Assembly (NCBI RefSeq): GCF_000743525.1
Contig: NZ_JQGK01000009.1
Coordinates: forward strand, 1 to 64,000
Direction of reading: 5' to 3'
Length of the DNA: 64,000 nucleotides
Source: Sulfurospirillum sp. SCADC
GTDB lineage: Bacteria; Campylobacterota; Campylobacteria; Campylobacterales; Sulfurospirillaceae
The translations under genes were made by a program, and so were the position numbers. This document shows, one piece after another, positions 29,954 through 37,759 of this stretch. Each line of letters opens with the position of its first letter. Position 1 is the stretch's first letter. A model generated the notes under the pieces. The model searched no databases. It worked only from the letters and a program-made list of their open reading frames with translations, and was not told where the DNA came from.

Positions 29954-30526
29954 TCAAGCCCTCCTATTCTTTCTAAATAAATTTTTAATATATTTGATTT
30001 TGAAATAAAAAAACAATTTTATCTTCTGAAGAACACTTTCTCGATATATTGGGAATGGCACATAACTTTTTATAAAATTTGAAATTTCACTGTCGTTGAT
30101 TTTCTCACCATTTATTGTATGTTTGAAATTCAAAACATATATTTTATAAATGAAATATCCAATGGGATTTACTAAAATGAACAAGGAAGAAGATATGACA
30201 AATAACCATGTTGGAATCGTGTATTCTGGAATGATACCTGCAAAAAGCAAGAATAAAAATGAAAAAACTATGGCTATTATTGAGAAAATTACAGTTATCA
30301 CGAATAAATATTTGATTTTAGAAAATGCTTTTTTTGAAAATTTATTACCGTCTTGTAATATAAAGAAATTATCATCTTCTGCGAGCCCTTTACCTTTAGA
30401 TTGTGTCAATATTATTTTTACAGATTCTAGATAGACATCTCTATAAGTTGCAATCAAATAGCCTAAGATGAAATTTGTTGCAAATGCCACCTCATATATA
30501 CTAGTAATATTTTCCAGTTTGACCAT
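29954..30526 (-). CDS. Unrecognised AT-rich membrane protein, 190 residues
   Basis: I do not recognise a family. Two strong transmembrane helices lie at about residues 72-97 and 103-130, with a soluble N-terminal part and a basic C-terminus ending KYIKNLFRKNRRA. A good AAAGGAG precedes ATG 30526. The codon use is more AT-rich than in neighbouring genes, with many Ile, Lys and Asn codons, and the gene stands alone between non-coding stretches beside a toxin-antitoxin pair; both points suggest an acquired gene. Confidence 0.65.
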   Translation of the reverse strand: MVKLENITSIYEVAFATNFILGYLIATYRDVYLESVKIILTQSKGKGLAEDDNFFILQDGNKFSKKAFSKIKYLFVITVIFSIIAIVFSFLFLLFAGIIPEYTIPTWLFVISSSLFILVNPIGYFIYKIYVLNFKHTINGEKINDSEISNFIKSYVPFPIYRESVLQKIKLFFYFKIKYIKNLFRKNRRA

Positions 30527-30653
30527 GTATTAATCTCCTTTATATTAACTAACGTTTGACTTCATCGACAATTTTACTATTAGGTGACTTTCAACTCTTT
30601 ACATGTAAAGGCAACACAACCGATAAACTCCAAGGATAAAATACCGCCATTCT

Positions 30654-30935
30654 TTAGTCTATAACATGCTCTTGATATTTTGTCAAACCAAAAATCTCAA
30701 TTTTATCTTCGTTGATACGATACACAATCGTGTAGCCTTTGTAAACTAGATCACGAATGGATTCATCATTAAAATAGATAGATTTTCGGCATTTCAAAGG
30801 ATGAAAGACAAGTGAGTGAATTTGGGTTAGAAGATCGTTTTTAAATTTTAGAGCATTTTTTGGACTATCGTTTGCTATGAAACGAAGTTGGCTTTCAAAG
30901 CGTTTGAGAAAACTCTCTTTGAACTCAATGCGCAT
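30654..30935 (-). CDS. RelE/ParE-superfamily toxin
   Basis: A 93-residue protein beginning MRIEFKESFLKRFESQLRFI with the family core KCRKSIYFNDESIRDLVYKGYTIVYRI read in parts as basic strand, turn and C-terminal strand. I use ATG 30935, which overlaps the antitoxin stop region by 11 bp, rather than the TTG nine bases upstream. Target (ribosomal mRNA or gyrase) cannot be read from the sequence. Second gene of a TA operon. Confidence 0.85.
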   Translation of the reverse strand: MRIEFKESFLKRFESQLRFIANDSPKNALKFKNDLLTQIHSLVFHPLKCRKSIYFNDESIRDLVYKGYTIVYRINEDKIEIFGLTKYQEHVID

Positions 30936-31161
30936 ATTCGTCAAGCACGTTGTTCATGTGCGCTTCAAACTCTTCAAGCGATACCATGGTTGCATGACCA
31001 CTTTTAAGCTCTTCAAGCTCTTTTTCAAGGTAGGCTTTATCGTGCATAAATTGGCTATTTTTCTCAATCTTCACTTGATTGAAAAATCGACTATCCAAAG
31101 ACTGCAAAATACTCAAAAACTGGGCTGCATAGCCCTCTTTGACATCGATGACAACTTGCAT
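30925..31161 (-). CDS. Antitoxin of the second TA pair
   Basis: A 78-residue protein, MQVVIDVKEGYAAQFLSILQ at the N-terminus and an acidic C-terminal half (EKELEELKSG, LEEFEAHMNN). The pattern suits small antitoxins partnering ParE/RelE toxins in Campylobacterota; I cannot assign a DNA-binding fold with confidence. GGAGC precedes the ATG, and TATAAT on the minus strand (31192-31187) is a likely promoter, overlapping the end of the upstream radical SAM gene. Confidence 0.75.
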   Translation of the reverse strand: MQVVIDVKEGYAAQFLSILQSLDSRFFNQVKIEKNSQFMHDKAYLEKELEELKSGHATMVSLEEFEAHMNNVLDEYAH

Positions 31162-31187
31162 TTTTGCTCCTTTAAATCATAAAACGA

Positions 31188-32864
31188 TTATACCAAACTT
31201 CTCTTTTGATGCAGTGTTTCGATCTCTTTATCACTCCAAACACCATAAGAATCGCGGTACGGCTCTTTTACATGTAACGGTTTTGAAGCCGTAGAATGTG
31301 TGGCGACAATGCCCTTGATGTCGCTGGTTTCATCATTGGCAACGTGCACGTCAAAGCCTGCGAGATTGAGTCCGATTTGGCTTACATGTAAAGCGGTTGA
31401 GGCGACTAAAACGCCATCAGGTTTGAGTAGTTTTTTCAGAGCTTGGAAGAATTCCAAGGTGACGAGCGAAGCGTTATTGCTCTCGATAAAGGGGTCTAAA
31501 AAGATCACATCAAATTTCTCGCTCAAAAGCGTGACACCGTAGCGTGCTTCGACATTTTGGAAGTCAATCCTCGCGAAATCATCTTCGTAGGTTTTACATG
31601 TAAAAAGTGCGTTCAATATCTTTACATGTAAAGCATTGGGAACGATAGCAGAAGCTCTCTGTAAAAGCATGCGGTCTTGGTCGATGGCGTTTACATGTAA
31701 ACGATTTTGGGCTAAGGTTTGGGCTAATTCTATGGCTTTAAACGTGGTGTAGCCCATCCCAAAACCGATCTCTAAAAGGTTCACATCGCCTTTTTCAAGG
31801 CGTGCTTTGAGGTCTGATTTTTCAAGAAAAAGTGTTTCGGCTTGGGTGTAAGCGCCCGCTTTGGGATGGTAATAATCATGGTACGTTTCATTCCATAAAG
31901 TCGAACTTCCATCTTTTAGATCGATTTTTTGTGGTATTTCATCACTTTCTTCACACTTGGACTCGACCAAATCACCTTGTTTGATACCCCGATAACGCAT
32001 CGTTTGGGCGATGTATTCGCCAAATTGTCCTTTTGCCATGTGCCATGTGGGGGCGATAAGTTCATAAGCTGGTGTGTCGGTGGCAAGACGTAAAATGGGA
32101 ATGGTAGAAGGAATATAACGCAACAGCTCGATGAGCGCTTCGGCGTATGCGTACTCGTTTAAAAGCGCAAAAGGTGTTTGTGCGTATTCGCGTGCCAAAT
32201 CGGTCTTTTCGATGATATGCAAATTGTGAAATTTAATGCCATCAATGCCCGCGTCCACCAAGCCTTTCAAACTCTGTTTCCACATCTCTAAATTCTCATT
32301 TGGCAAGCCGATAATGAGATGCGCATAGACCTTCAAACCTTTACCATGTAAACGCTTAATCGCATCCAGCGAACAGGCAGCATCGTGTCCTCGGTTCATG
32401 CGCGCTAAGCTTGTATCGTGCAAAGTTTGCACGCCAAGCTCAACTACGACGTCTAGTTTTTGGTTTAATTCACTCAAATATTCCAACGTCGATTCGCTGA
32501 GACAATCGGGTCTGGTGCCTACATGTAACGCCCGAAACGGGTAGAGCGACAGCAGGTTTTCATACGCCTCTTTTTGCCTAACCAACGAGGCAAAGGTTCC
32601 CGTGTAGGCTTGAATGTACAGCGCAAACGAAGAGGCTTTGTACCGCCTTTTCGCAAACGAAAGCGCTTTTTCAATCTGCTCTTCCACGCTTTTTGCGTCG
32701 GCAATTTGCGCCGCACGCGCACCGTGTTCAGGACAAAAAGAGCAGCCGCCACTGCCATCTTTTTCACGGTTGGGGCAGCCAAATTCAAGATTGACCGGAA
32801 TGCTAAAGAGCGCTTCGCCATACTGAGCGAGCATAAAATTTTTATGGCTAAGGTAGGGGAGCAT
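31188..32864 (-). CDS. Radical SAM (YhcC/TIGR01212) protein fused to an MnmC-like methyltransferase
   Basis: A 558-residue two-domain protein. Residues 1-310 match the YhcC/TIGR01212 radical SAM family: PYLSHKNF, then cluster cysteines C30, C41 and C44 with the unusual wide first spacing of that family, and VELGVQTLHD. Residues about 335-530 resemble the MnmC/DUF752 methyltransferase domain: DGSSTLWNETYHDYYHPKAG, LLEIGFGMGYTTF (SAM motif I) and VIFLDPFIESNNASLVT. MnmC methylates tRNA wobble uridine; a tRNA or rRNA substrate is a guess here. ATG 32864 overlaps the previous stop as TAATG, so I reject the longer frame. Five TTACATGTAA palindromes fall in the methyltransferase half. Confidence 0.85.
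   Translation of the reverse strand: MLPYLSHKNFMLAQYGEALFSIPVNLEFGCPNREKDGSGGCSFCPEHGARAAQIADAKSVEEQIEKALSFAKRRYKASSFALYIQAYTGTFASLVRQKEAYENLLSLYPFRALHVGTRPDCLSESTLEYLSELNQKLDVVVELGVQTLHDTSLARMNRGHDAACSLDAIKRLHGKGLKVYAHLIIGLPNENLEMWKQSLKGLVDAGIDGIKFHNLHIIEKTDLAREYAQTPFALLNEYAYAEALIELLRYIPSTIPILRLATDTPAYELIAPTWHMAKGQFGEYIAQTMRYRGIKQGDLVESKCEESDEIPQKIDLKDGSSTLWNETYHDYYHPKAGAYTQAETLFLEKSDLKARLEKGDVNLLEIGFGMGYTTFKAIELAQTLAQNRLHVNAIDQDRMLLQRASAIVPNALHVKILNALFTCKTYEDDFARIDFQNVEARYGVTLLSEKFDVIFLDPFIESNNASLVTLEFFQALKKLLKPDGVLVASTALHVSQIGLNLAGFDVHVANDETSDIKGIVATHSTASKPLHVKEPYRDSYGVWSDKEIETLHQKRSLV
31268..31700. repeat. Densest cluster of the dispersed TTACATGTAA palindrome
   Basis: Copies start at 31268, 31382, 31594, 31622 and 31691. 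Window-wide starts of the exact 10-mer, by hand: 4080, 5401, 5784, 6036, 10612, 11205, 12866, 15246, 21286, 22868, 25064, 25639, 29770, 29876, 30599, these five, 35474, 36542, 39608, 40574, 41093, 51888, 53364, 54232, 57425, 61602 and 61624. Inside genes it reads as Leu-His-Val or Thr-Cys-Lys depending on frame. Near matches with one change occur at about 12007, 14811, 15074, 21977, 32519, 40288, 41301, 46625 and 58368. Confidence 0.9.
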
Positions 32865-33211
32865 TATTTGGAAAAAATTTTGCGTATTTTGGAGAGTCCT
32901 AACTGCATACCACTGAACATCATCACGTTTGCCATCTTTTTCCACATCGGCTTTTCATAACAGGGATCAGGGCATTTGCGACAACTCGGTTTGTTCTCAT
33001 GCGGACAATTTTTAAGCTTACCATACGCATAGAGGAAAAGCGTCTCGCACTCTTCGCAGATATGATAGGGAAGGTCGCATAAGCTCTCCTCTTTAAAGCA
33101 GACCTGCAAAGTGCCTTTTTTTTTGGGAACATCGTGATGTTTTTTGTCGCAATGCAGTTGAATAAAACGGTGCAAAGTTTGCGTATCGGAGATGAGTTTT
33201 TCTTTGTTCAT
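32864..33211 (-). CDS. YgbA-type (nitrous-oxide-stimulated promoter family) cysteine-rich protein
   Basis: A 115-residue protein matching the YgbA_NO family (PF11756): CEECETLFLYAYGKLKNCPH, then KPSCRKCPDPCYEKPMWKKM, an array of seven cysteines likely to bind a metal or cluster. The family is linked to nitric oxide stress through its regulation in other bacteria; its biochemical role is not something I can read here. It is translationally coupled to the radical SAM-methyltransferase gene (TAATG), so the two products probably act together. A structured 150-nt leader precedes it. Confidence 0.85.
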   Translation of the reverse strand: MNKEKLISDTQTLHRFIQLHCDKKHHDVPKKKGTLQVCFKEESLCDLPYHICEECETLFLYAYGKLKNCPHENKPSCRKCPDPCYEKPMWKKMANVMMFSGMQLGLSKIRKIFSK

Positions 33212-33260
33212 GGAGGCTCTTTTCTGATTTTTACTAGCGTTTTTATAAAACTCTCAACAC

Positions 33261-33366
33261 GCGTTTAAAGCAAAGCTCCAAACGCTACGTTAACACTGGG
33301 TTTTCTTCGGCAGAAAGCCCACGCACCTATGGTGCTACAAATTTAACTTTGAAAAAGTGTATTATA
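33261..33366 (-). promoter_or_regulatory. Promoter and structured leader of ygbA-type gene
   Basis: TATAAT on the minus strand (33366-33361) is a good -10 box about 150 bp before the ATG. Between them are three hairpins: GCACC-ATA-GGTGC (33323-33335), GGGCTTTCT...AGAAAACCC (33298-33320, one mismatch) and GCGTTT...AAACGC (33261-33285). The rest of the 256-bp intergenic region shows nothing else beyond the tsdA terminator. Confidence 0.45.
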
Positions 33367-33437
33367 AAGAATATAGTCTAAACTTAACGTTATTGCAAGA
33401 AAACAGTGTTAATTTTTAAAGCAGTGGTTGGAAGTCT

Positions 33438-33459
33438 GTGGCAAACCGAAATTTGCCAC
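33438..33459 (-). terminator. Hairpin after tsdA
   Basis: GTGGCAAA (33438-33445) pairs with TTTGCCAC (33452-33459) around a 6-nt loop, 8 bp beyond the tsdA stop. The U-tract is missing on the minus strand. Confidence 0.6.
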
Positions 33460-33467
33460 ATTAAAGA

Positions 33468-34472
33468 TTATTCTGCTTTTTTCGCAGGAATAATAATCCC
33501 TTGATACGGACCAAATTTATGTTGGTGGCGTGTTTTGCCATCGTTGTAAGGTCCAACATCGCTATCAGGCACTTTCATGTTAAGATCAGGAAAATCTTTT
33601 TCACGATTGGCTTTGACATCGCGTGGTTTGTCGTAGTTATTGATGTACGCTGCTACGTTGTAGGCTTGCTCGTCGGTGAGAACACGGTTGTGGTTGTCCG
33701 CACCCAAAGGCATATTGGCTACGATCCAGTCTGCTGCGCGAAGCACGCGGTACATGCCAGCACCCGTGTTGTAGCTGTCTTTGCCCCAAAGTGGAGGAAA
33801 TTCGTACCCATTGGCTTTGCCTTCACGTTTCACACCTTCGCCGTTTTCACCATGACATGAAGCACAATGCTCTGCATACACTTTCTCACCTTTAATCGGA
33901 TCGGCCGCTTGGCTCATGACCATTTTGCGGTTGACCTGAGGAAACTCAGCGCCTTCGACTTTAGCGCCAACAGGAATGCCTTGTGCCAACCAGTACATGT
34001 ACGTCACAATCGCACGCATCTCTTTTCCATTTTCAGGAAGCGATTTGCCATTCATACTGCGGTTCATACATCCATTGACACGCTCTTCAATACTGCCGAT
34101 GTTTTCATCGCGGTTGCGGTATTGAGGGAAGTTTCCAAACGTTGCCATAAACGGTGCTGACCATCGCTTGGTGCCTGCATCTTGGTGACACGAAGAACAG
34201 GCAAGGTTGTTACCCGCGTAACGCATTTTAGCATCCGCAACTTCGGGACCGATGTATTTGTAGGTTTCATGCACCAGTGCTTTTCCATAACGCACGGTCT
34301 CCCCAAAAAGATTGTTCGGAATCGTGCTCTCATCAGGTGCTTTCCAATCCTTCACCACAACAGGTTTAAATCCTTTGTCTGAGCGTTTAGCTAGCTCCGC
34401 CACGTCCAATGCAAAAAGCCCGTTTGCCCCTAAAAAGAGTAGTGCCATTCCAAGCATCGATACTTTTTTCAT
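33468..34472 (-). CDS. tsdA: TsdA-type dihaem cytochrome c (thiosulfate dehydrogenase / tetrathionate reductase)
   Basis: A 334-residue periplasmic cytochrome with signal peptide (about 1-21) and two haem sites, Cys92-Cys95-His96 in CSSCHQDAG and Cys203-Cys206-His207 in CASCHGENG. Cys135 in ERVNGCMNRSMNGKSLP sits where TsdA has the unusual cysteine haem ligand near the active site. TsdA interconverts thiosulfate and tetrathionate; in Campylobacterota it often works as a tetrathionate reductase. It is divergent from a Cache-sensor two-component module, the direct repeat GTCAA-N6-GTCAA lying over its promoter region, so that module probably controls it. Confidence 0.88.
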   Translation of the reverse strand: MKKVSMLGMALLFLGANGLFALDVAELAKRSDKGFKPVVVKDWKAPDESTIPNNLFGETVRYGKALVHETYKYIGPEVADAKMRYAGNNLACSSCHQDAGTKRWSAPFMATFGNFPQYRNRDENIGSIEERVNGCMNRSMNGKSLPENGKEMRAIVTYMYWLAQGIPVGAKVEGAEFPQVNRKMVMSQAADPIKGEKVYAEHCASCHGENGEGVKREGKANGYEFPPLWGKDSYNTGAGMYRVLRAADWIVANMPLGADNHNRVLTDEQAYNVAAYINNYDKPRDVKANREKDFPDLNMKVPDSDVGPYNDGKTRHQHKFGPYQGIIIPAKKAE

Positions 34473-34520
34473 CTCTTACCTCCTTAAAATTTTCTCTAAC
34501 CACCATCATAGTTTTTCTAC

Positions 34521-34564
34521 GTCAATTTTTCGTCAATTTCCGAAGCGCTCTTTTGAGCTATAAT
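34521..34564. promoter_or_regulatory. Divergent control region of tsdA and Cache module 2
   Basis: GTCAA (34521-34525) and GTCAA (34532-34536) form a direct repeat with an 11-bp period inside ACGTCAATTT-type units. TATAAT at 34559-34564 is the -10 box of the plus-strand sensor gene. For tsdA the repeat lies some 50-65 bp before the ATG, around the -35 position. Confidence 0.6.
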
Positions 34565-34591
34565 GTGAACAATACATCCAAAGGAGCTCTC

Positions 34592-35539
34592 ATCAAAACG
34601 TTTCGTGCATTTGCACTCTTTTTTGGACTCTTTTTCGTCCTCATACTCACTCTTGGCTTCTTGATCTATCGTGCGAATCACAACCTTTACATTGAAGATG
34701 CTAAAAACAGCGTGGAGAGTGTGCTAGGCCTTACCCAAGAGCTCATTTCCCACGAAAAGCAACTGGCTCTCAGCATTGCGCTGATGCTTGCTCAAAATGA
34801 GACACTCAAAGAAGGCTACCTTACCAATGATAGGGCGTTACTTTTTGAAACATTACAGCGCGAAATTTCTAAAATCAAACAGTATTTACAGATTGAAACC
34901 CTTGAAGTGCAACTTCATACTAAAGATGCCAAAGCCTATGTGCGCAGCTGGGATTTTGAAGATTACGGTGATGATCTCTCCACATTTCGCAAAGGCATAG
35001 CGCTGCTTCAACAAACCAAAATGCCCCTCGTTGCCATTGAACTTGGCAAACGTCTTAACATTAAAGCACTCTGCCCTATTTATGCTAAAAATGAGTTTAT
35101 CGGCTCTTTGGAGATCATTATCCCTTTCGATGAAGTCGCTCAAAAACTGAACGCCAAAAAGATCAATTTTGTCATTTTAATGGATAAAGAGCTTTTAGAA
35201 ATTGGCGCGTGGATGAAAGAACTAACCCAAATCGATCACTACGTCATCGTCAGTAACAGCTGCCCTAGCGAGTGCATCAATGCTCTGAGTTCCATCATTT
35301 CGACCTCTACGGTGGAAAGAGGATTTGCACGAGAAAACGGTGTACTCTTTGGCTTCACACCCCTCTTTGACATCGAAGCCAAGCAGGTGGGCTACATTGG
35401 CATTTGGTTTGCAGAAGCCTTGCTCAAAGAGTCACTGCTGCTTCGAGCCTCGCTTTCACCTCGTTCAACACCTTTACATGTAAAGACGCTGGAGCCTGCT
35501 ATGGAAGAGTCCCAAAAACATGAGATACTGATCCGATGA
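34592..35539 (+). CDS. Stand-alone periplasmic Cache sensor, module 2 (apparent ATC start)
   Basis: A 315-residue protein: N-terminal transmembrane helix (about residues 4-28) and a periplasmic double-Cache-like domain to about residue 275, with no output domain. It is a clear paralogue of the 16.3-kb protein. The frame is open further upstream (ATG 34409) but that part would precede the -10 box. A strong AAAGGAG ends five bases before ATC at 34592, and no ATG, GTG or TTG is in range, so the start codon appears to be ATC. It overlaps the regulator ATG by 4 bp. Order here is sensor-RR-HK, the reverse end of module 1. Confidence 0.75.
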   Translation: MKTFRAFALFFGLFFVLILTLGFLIYRANHNLYIEDAKNSVESVLGLTQELISHEKQLALSIALMLAQNETLKEGYLTNDRALLFETLQREISKIKQYLQIETLEVQLHTKDAKAYVRSWDFEDYGDDLSTFRKGIALLQQTKMPLVAIELGKRLNIKALCPIYAKNEFIGSLEIIIPFDEVAQKLNAKKINFVILMDKELLEIGAWMKELTQIDHYVIVSNSCPSECINALSSIISTSTVERGFARENGVLFGFTPLFDIEAKQVGYIGIWFAEALLKESLLLRASLSPRSTPLHVKTLEPAMEESQKHEILIR

Positions 35540-36195
35540 AAATTTTACTACTGGAAGATGACCACACTTACAATGAGAGCATTAAGGAGTCTTTAGAAGA
35601 GATGGGCTATGAAGTGGATGCCTTTGAAGATGGACTTGTTGCACTGGATGCACTGTTTGATAAACAGTACCATCTTGCCCTTTTGGACATTCGCGTACCC
35701 CATCTAGATGGCTATGAGATTCTTAAAGAGATTCGCAAAGCGAAGCTTGATTTGCCGATCATTTTCATCACGTCGCTCACCGACATTAACAATCTCTCAT
35801 TGGGCTATGAGCTTGGCTGCAATGATTATTTGCGCAAACCGTTTTCACTCAAAGAGCTTCAGTACCGCGTCTCTCAAACACTCAAAAGTTACCACCTCCA
35901 TACAACGCTGGGTGTGATACCGCTCCCCTATGGATTTTCCTACCATAGCGATGACCAAAGCCTTTGGTTTGAGGAGATGCAGGTCAATCTCAGCAATTAT
36001 GAGCGCAAACTGCTCTTTGTGTTGGTGAAAAATAGGGGCAATTTTATCTCCACAGAGCTCATCCACGAATACGTTTGGGAAGGTAAGGAGGTCGGCGATA
36101 ATGACATACGCATGCTGATTAAAAAACTGCGCGACAAAACCGATAAAGAGTTTATTATTACCGCGAAAGGGATAGGATACAAAATTGAAAAGTGA
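35536..36195 (+). CDS. OmpR-family response regulator, module 2
   Basis: A 219-residue regulator with receiver (Glu7-Asp8-Asp9, phosphoacceptor Asp51 in LLDIRVP, RKP switch lysine) and a winged-helix output domain ending IITAKGIGYKIEK. Overlaps the Cache gene by 4 bp and the kinase gene by 11 bp. Likely targets are its own operon and tsdA through the 34521-34536 repeat, and perhaps psrA2 through similar repeats; this is inference from site resemblance. Confidence 0.93.
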   Translation: MKILLLEDDHTYNESIKESLEEMGYEVDAFEDGLVALDALFDKQYHLALLDIRVPHLDGYEILKEIRKAKLDLPIIFITSLTDINNLSLGYELGCNDYLRKPFSLKELQYRVSQTLKSYHLHTTLGVIPLPYGFSYHSDDQSLWFEEMQVNLSNYERKLLFVLVKNRGNFISTELIHEYVWEGKEVGDNDIRMLIKKLRDKTDKEFIITAKGIGYKIEK

Positions 36196-37354
36196 GACCA
36201 AAAATGCGTTTATGTTCGCGATCATTCTTACCTTCTTGACCCTCTTGCTGGTCTCGTTTCCCCTTTTAAATTACCTCTCGGCATCGTTTCGCCTTTCTCA
36301 ATTTAATCAAGAAAGAGAGCTACGTCTTTATGCCGCAGAGATAGAAGAGAGCATTTACGCGCTTTCACCTTTGCAAAAAACATTTCTGTTTCCTCGCTCT
36401 ATTCTGTACAAAAGTGCACTCGTAGACGCTTCCAATCGTGTTGTTTTTTCGTTAATCAAAGAGCCCATTCCCTCTTTTGAGAGTCCATTTTATACCGGTG
36501 AGCACGCCATCTTTTACAAACAACCCTTACGCAAAAATCTTTTACATGTAAACTTTCTCATCGTTCAAAAAGAGCTTTCGTACTCGCAGGTTATATTGGA
36601 TATTTTGGTGATGGTGGGCGTTGTGCTCTCTGGCATGTTTATCATCTCATTTGTACTGATGAAGATGTTGCTCAAACCACACATCGAAGCATCAACACGC
36701 ATGAATCATTTTTTCACCGATGTCATGCACGAACTTAAAACGCCTCTGGGTATCATGCAACTTAACATCGAAGGTTTAGTGAGAAAATACAAAGACAAAC
36801 GCCTCAGTCGTACGCTTGCGGCACTCTCAACCCTTTCAACGTTGTATGATGATCTCGAGTACCTCATTAAAAACAAAACGATCACCTACACAACCGAACT
36901 GCTTAATTTTTCGACGTTTTTGGAAGATCGTATTGCGTATTTTGAAGCCTTGAGCGCTTCAAAGGAGATTTTGATTTGTTCACACATTGAACCAGAGCTT
37001 TATGTACGCATCAACCGCATTGAGCTTCAACGCATCATTGACAACAACATCACCAATGCGATCAAATACTCGCCAACGCAAACCATCATCGACGTTGCAT
37101 TAAACGCAGACAATGGCAAACTCTGTTTTACCATCAAAGATCACGGTGTGGGCATTAAAGAGGTCGATAAAATTTTTGAGCGCCATTACCGAGGTGACAT
37201 TTACAAAGGTGGTTTTGGCATAGGTCTAAGTATTGTAAAAAGTATTTGCGATAAGTACGGTGTTGTGATTGAAGTACAATCGGAAGAGAAAAAGGGGAGT
37301 GAATTTAGGTATTGGTTTAGAGAAGAAGCAAAGGAGGAGAAAATCTCCTCCTAA
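36185..37354 (+). CDS. Sensor histidine kinase, module 2
   Basis: A 389-residue membrane kinase: transmembrane helices at about 10-30 and 137-163 around a periplasmic stretch of about 105 residues, H-box DVMHELKTPLG with His182, N-box NNITNAIKYS and G-box GFGIGLSIV. The start is TTG 36185 within the regulator's end, with GGATAGG ahead of it. As in module 1 the periplasmic segment is small, consistent with a separate sensor partner. Its last codons form half of a terminator hairpin. Confidence 0.92.
   Translation: MKSETKNAFMFAIILTFLTLLLVSFPLLNYLSASFRLSQFNQERELRLYAAEIEESIYALSPLQKTFLFPRSILYKSALVDASNRVVFSLIKEPIPSFESPFYTGEHAIFYKQPLRKNLLHVNFLIVQKELSYSQVILDILVMVGVVLSGMFIISFVLMKMLLKPHIEASTRMNHFFTDVMHELKTPLGIMQLNIEGLVRKYKDKRLSRTLAALSTLSTLYDDLEYLIKNKTITYTTELLNFSTFLEDRIAYFEALSASKEILICSHIEPELYVRINRIELQRIIDNNITNAIKYSPTQTIIDVALNADNGKLCFTIKDHGVGIKEVDKIFERHYRGDIYKGGFGIGLSIVKSICDKYGVVIEVQSEEKKGSEFRYWFREEAKEEKISS
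37333..37351. terminator. Bidirectional hairpin between kinase 2 and csp
   Basis: GGAGGAGA and TCTCCTCC are perfectly complementary around AAA, overlapping the last codons of the kinase gene and lying just after the convergent cold-shock gene. Confidence 0.65.
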
Positions 37355-37357
37355 AGA

Positions 37358-37573
37358 TTATAGTGCTGTTACGTTCTCAGCTTGTGGGCCTTTTGGACCT
37401 TCGCCTAGTTCATAAGTAACTTTTTGGCCTTCTGCCAAAGATACACGACCATAACCTGATCTATTTACTTGACGAAAGTGTACGAATACATCTTTTCCGC
37501 CATCATTTGGTTGGATAAAACCAAAACCTTTTTCATTGTTAAACCATTTAACGGTTCCCTCTAATAAAGCCAT
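37358..37573 (-). CDS. Cold-shock-domain protein
   Basis: A 71-residue CspA-type protein, a single OB-fold nucleic-acid chaperone. RNP1 is KGFGFIQ and RNP2 is DVFVHFR; the start [14 protein letters not shown] is canonical. It probably melts RNA secondary structure in the cytoplasm. ATG 37573 has a CAGGAGC ribosome binding site. It is monocistronic. Confidence 0.95.
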   Translation of the reverse strand: MALLEGTVKWFNNEKGFGFIQPNDGGKDVFVHFRQVNRSGYGRVSLAEGQKVTYELGEGPKGPQAENVTAL

Positions 37574-37748
37574 CTAATGCTCCTGTTATAAGATCGAAAA
37601 GTAGAAAATTGAGTATTTTTGGAGTATTTAGGATGCTAACTAAAGGTCACGTATCACAAAACTACCAAAGATGAACTCGAACCTCATCTTTCTAGGAAAA
37701 TAGTGTATCTTATTTTTTAAAATAAAGCAAATTTAAATCGCTTTTAAC

Positions 37749-37754
37749 TATACT
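37749..37754 (+). promoter_or_regulatory. -10-like box directly before the 37760 gene
   Basis: TATACT ends six bases before the ATG. If used, the transcript would start at or near the start codon, giving a leaderless mRNA. The only Shine-Dalgarno-like bases (AAGG) are one base from the ATG, too close to work. Confidence 0.35.
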
Positions 37755-37759
37755 AAGGC

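Noticed and set aside
31268-31700. CRISPR-like array
   Set aside because: The repeated unit is only 10-12 bp with irregular spacing inside a coding sequence; there are no spacers of constant length and no cas genes.
32865-32945. Longer radical SAM frame from 32945
   Set aside because: It lies in the YgbA gene; the TAATG junction and the PYLSHKNF family start support ATG 32864.
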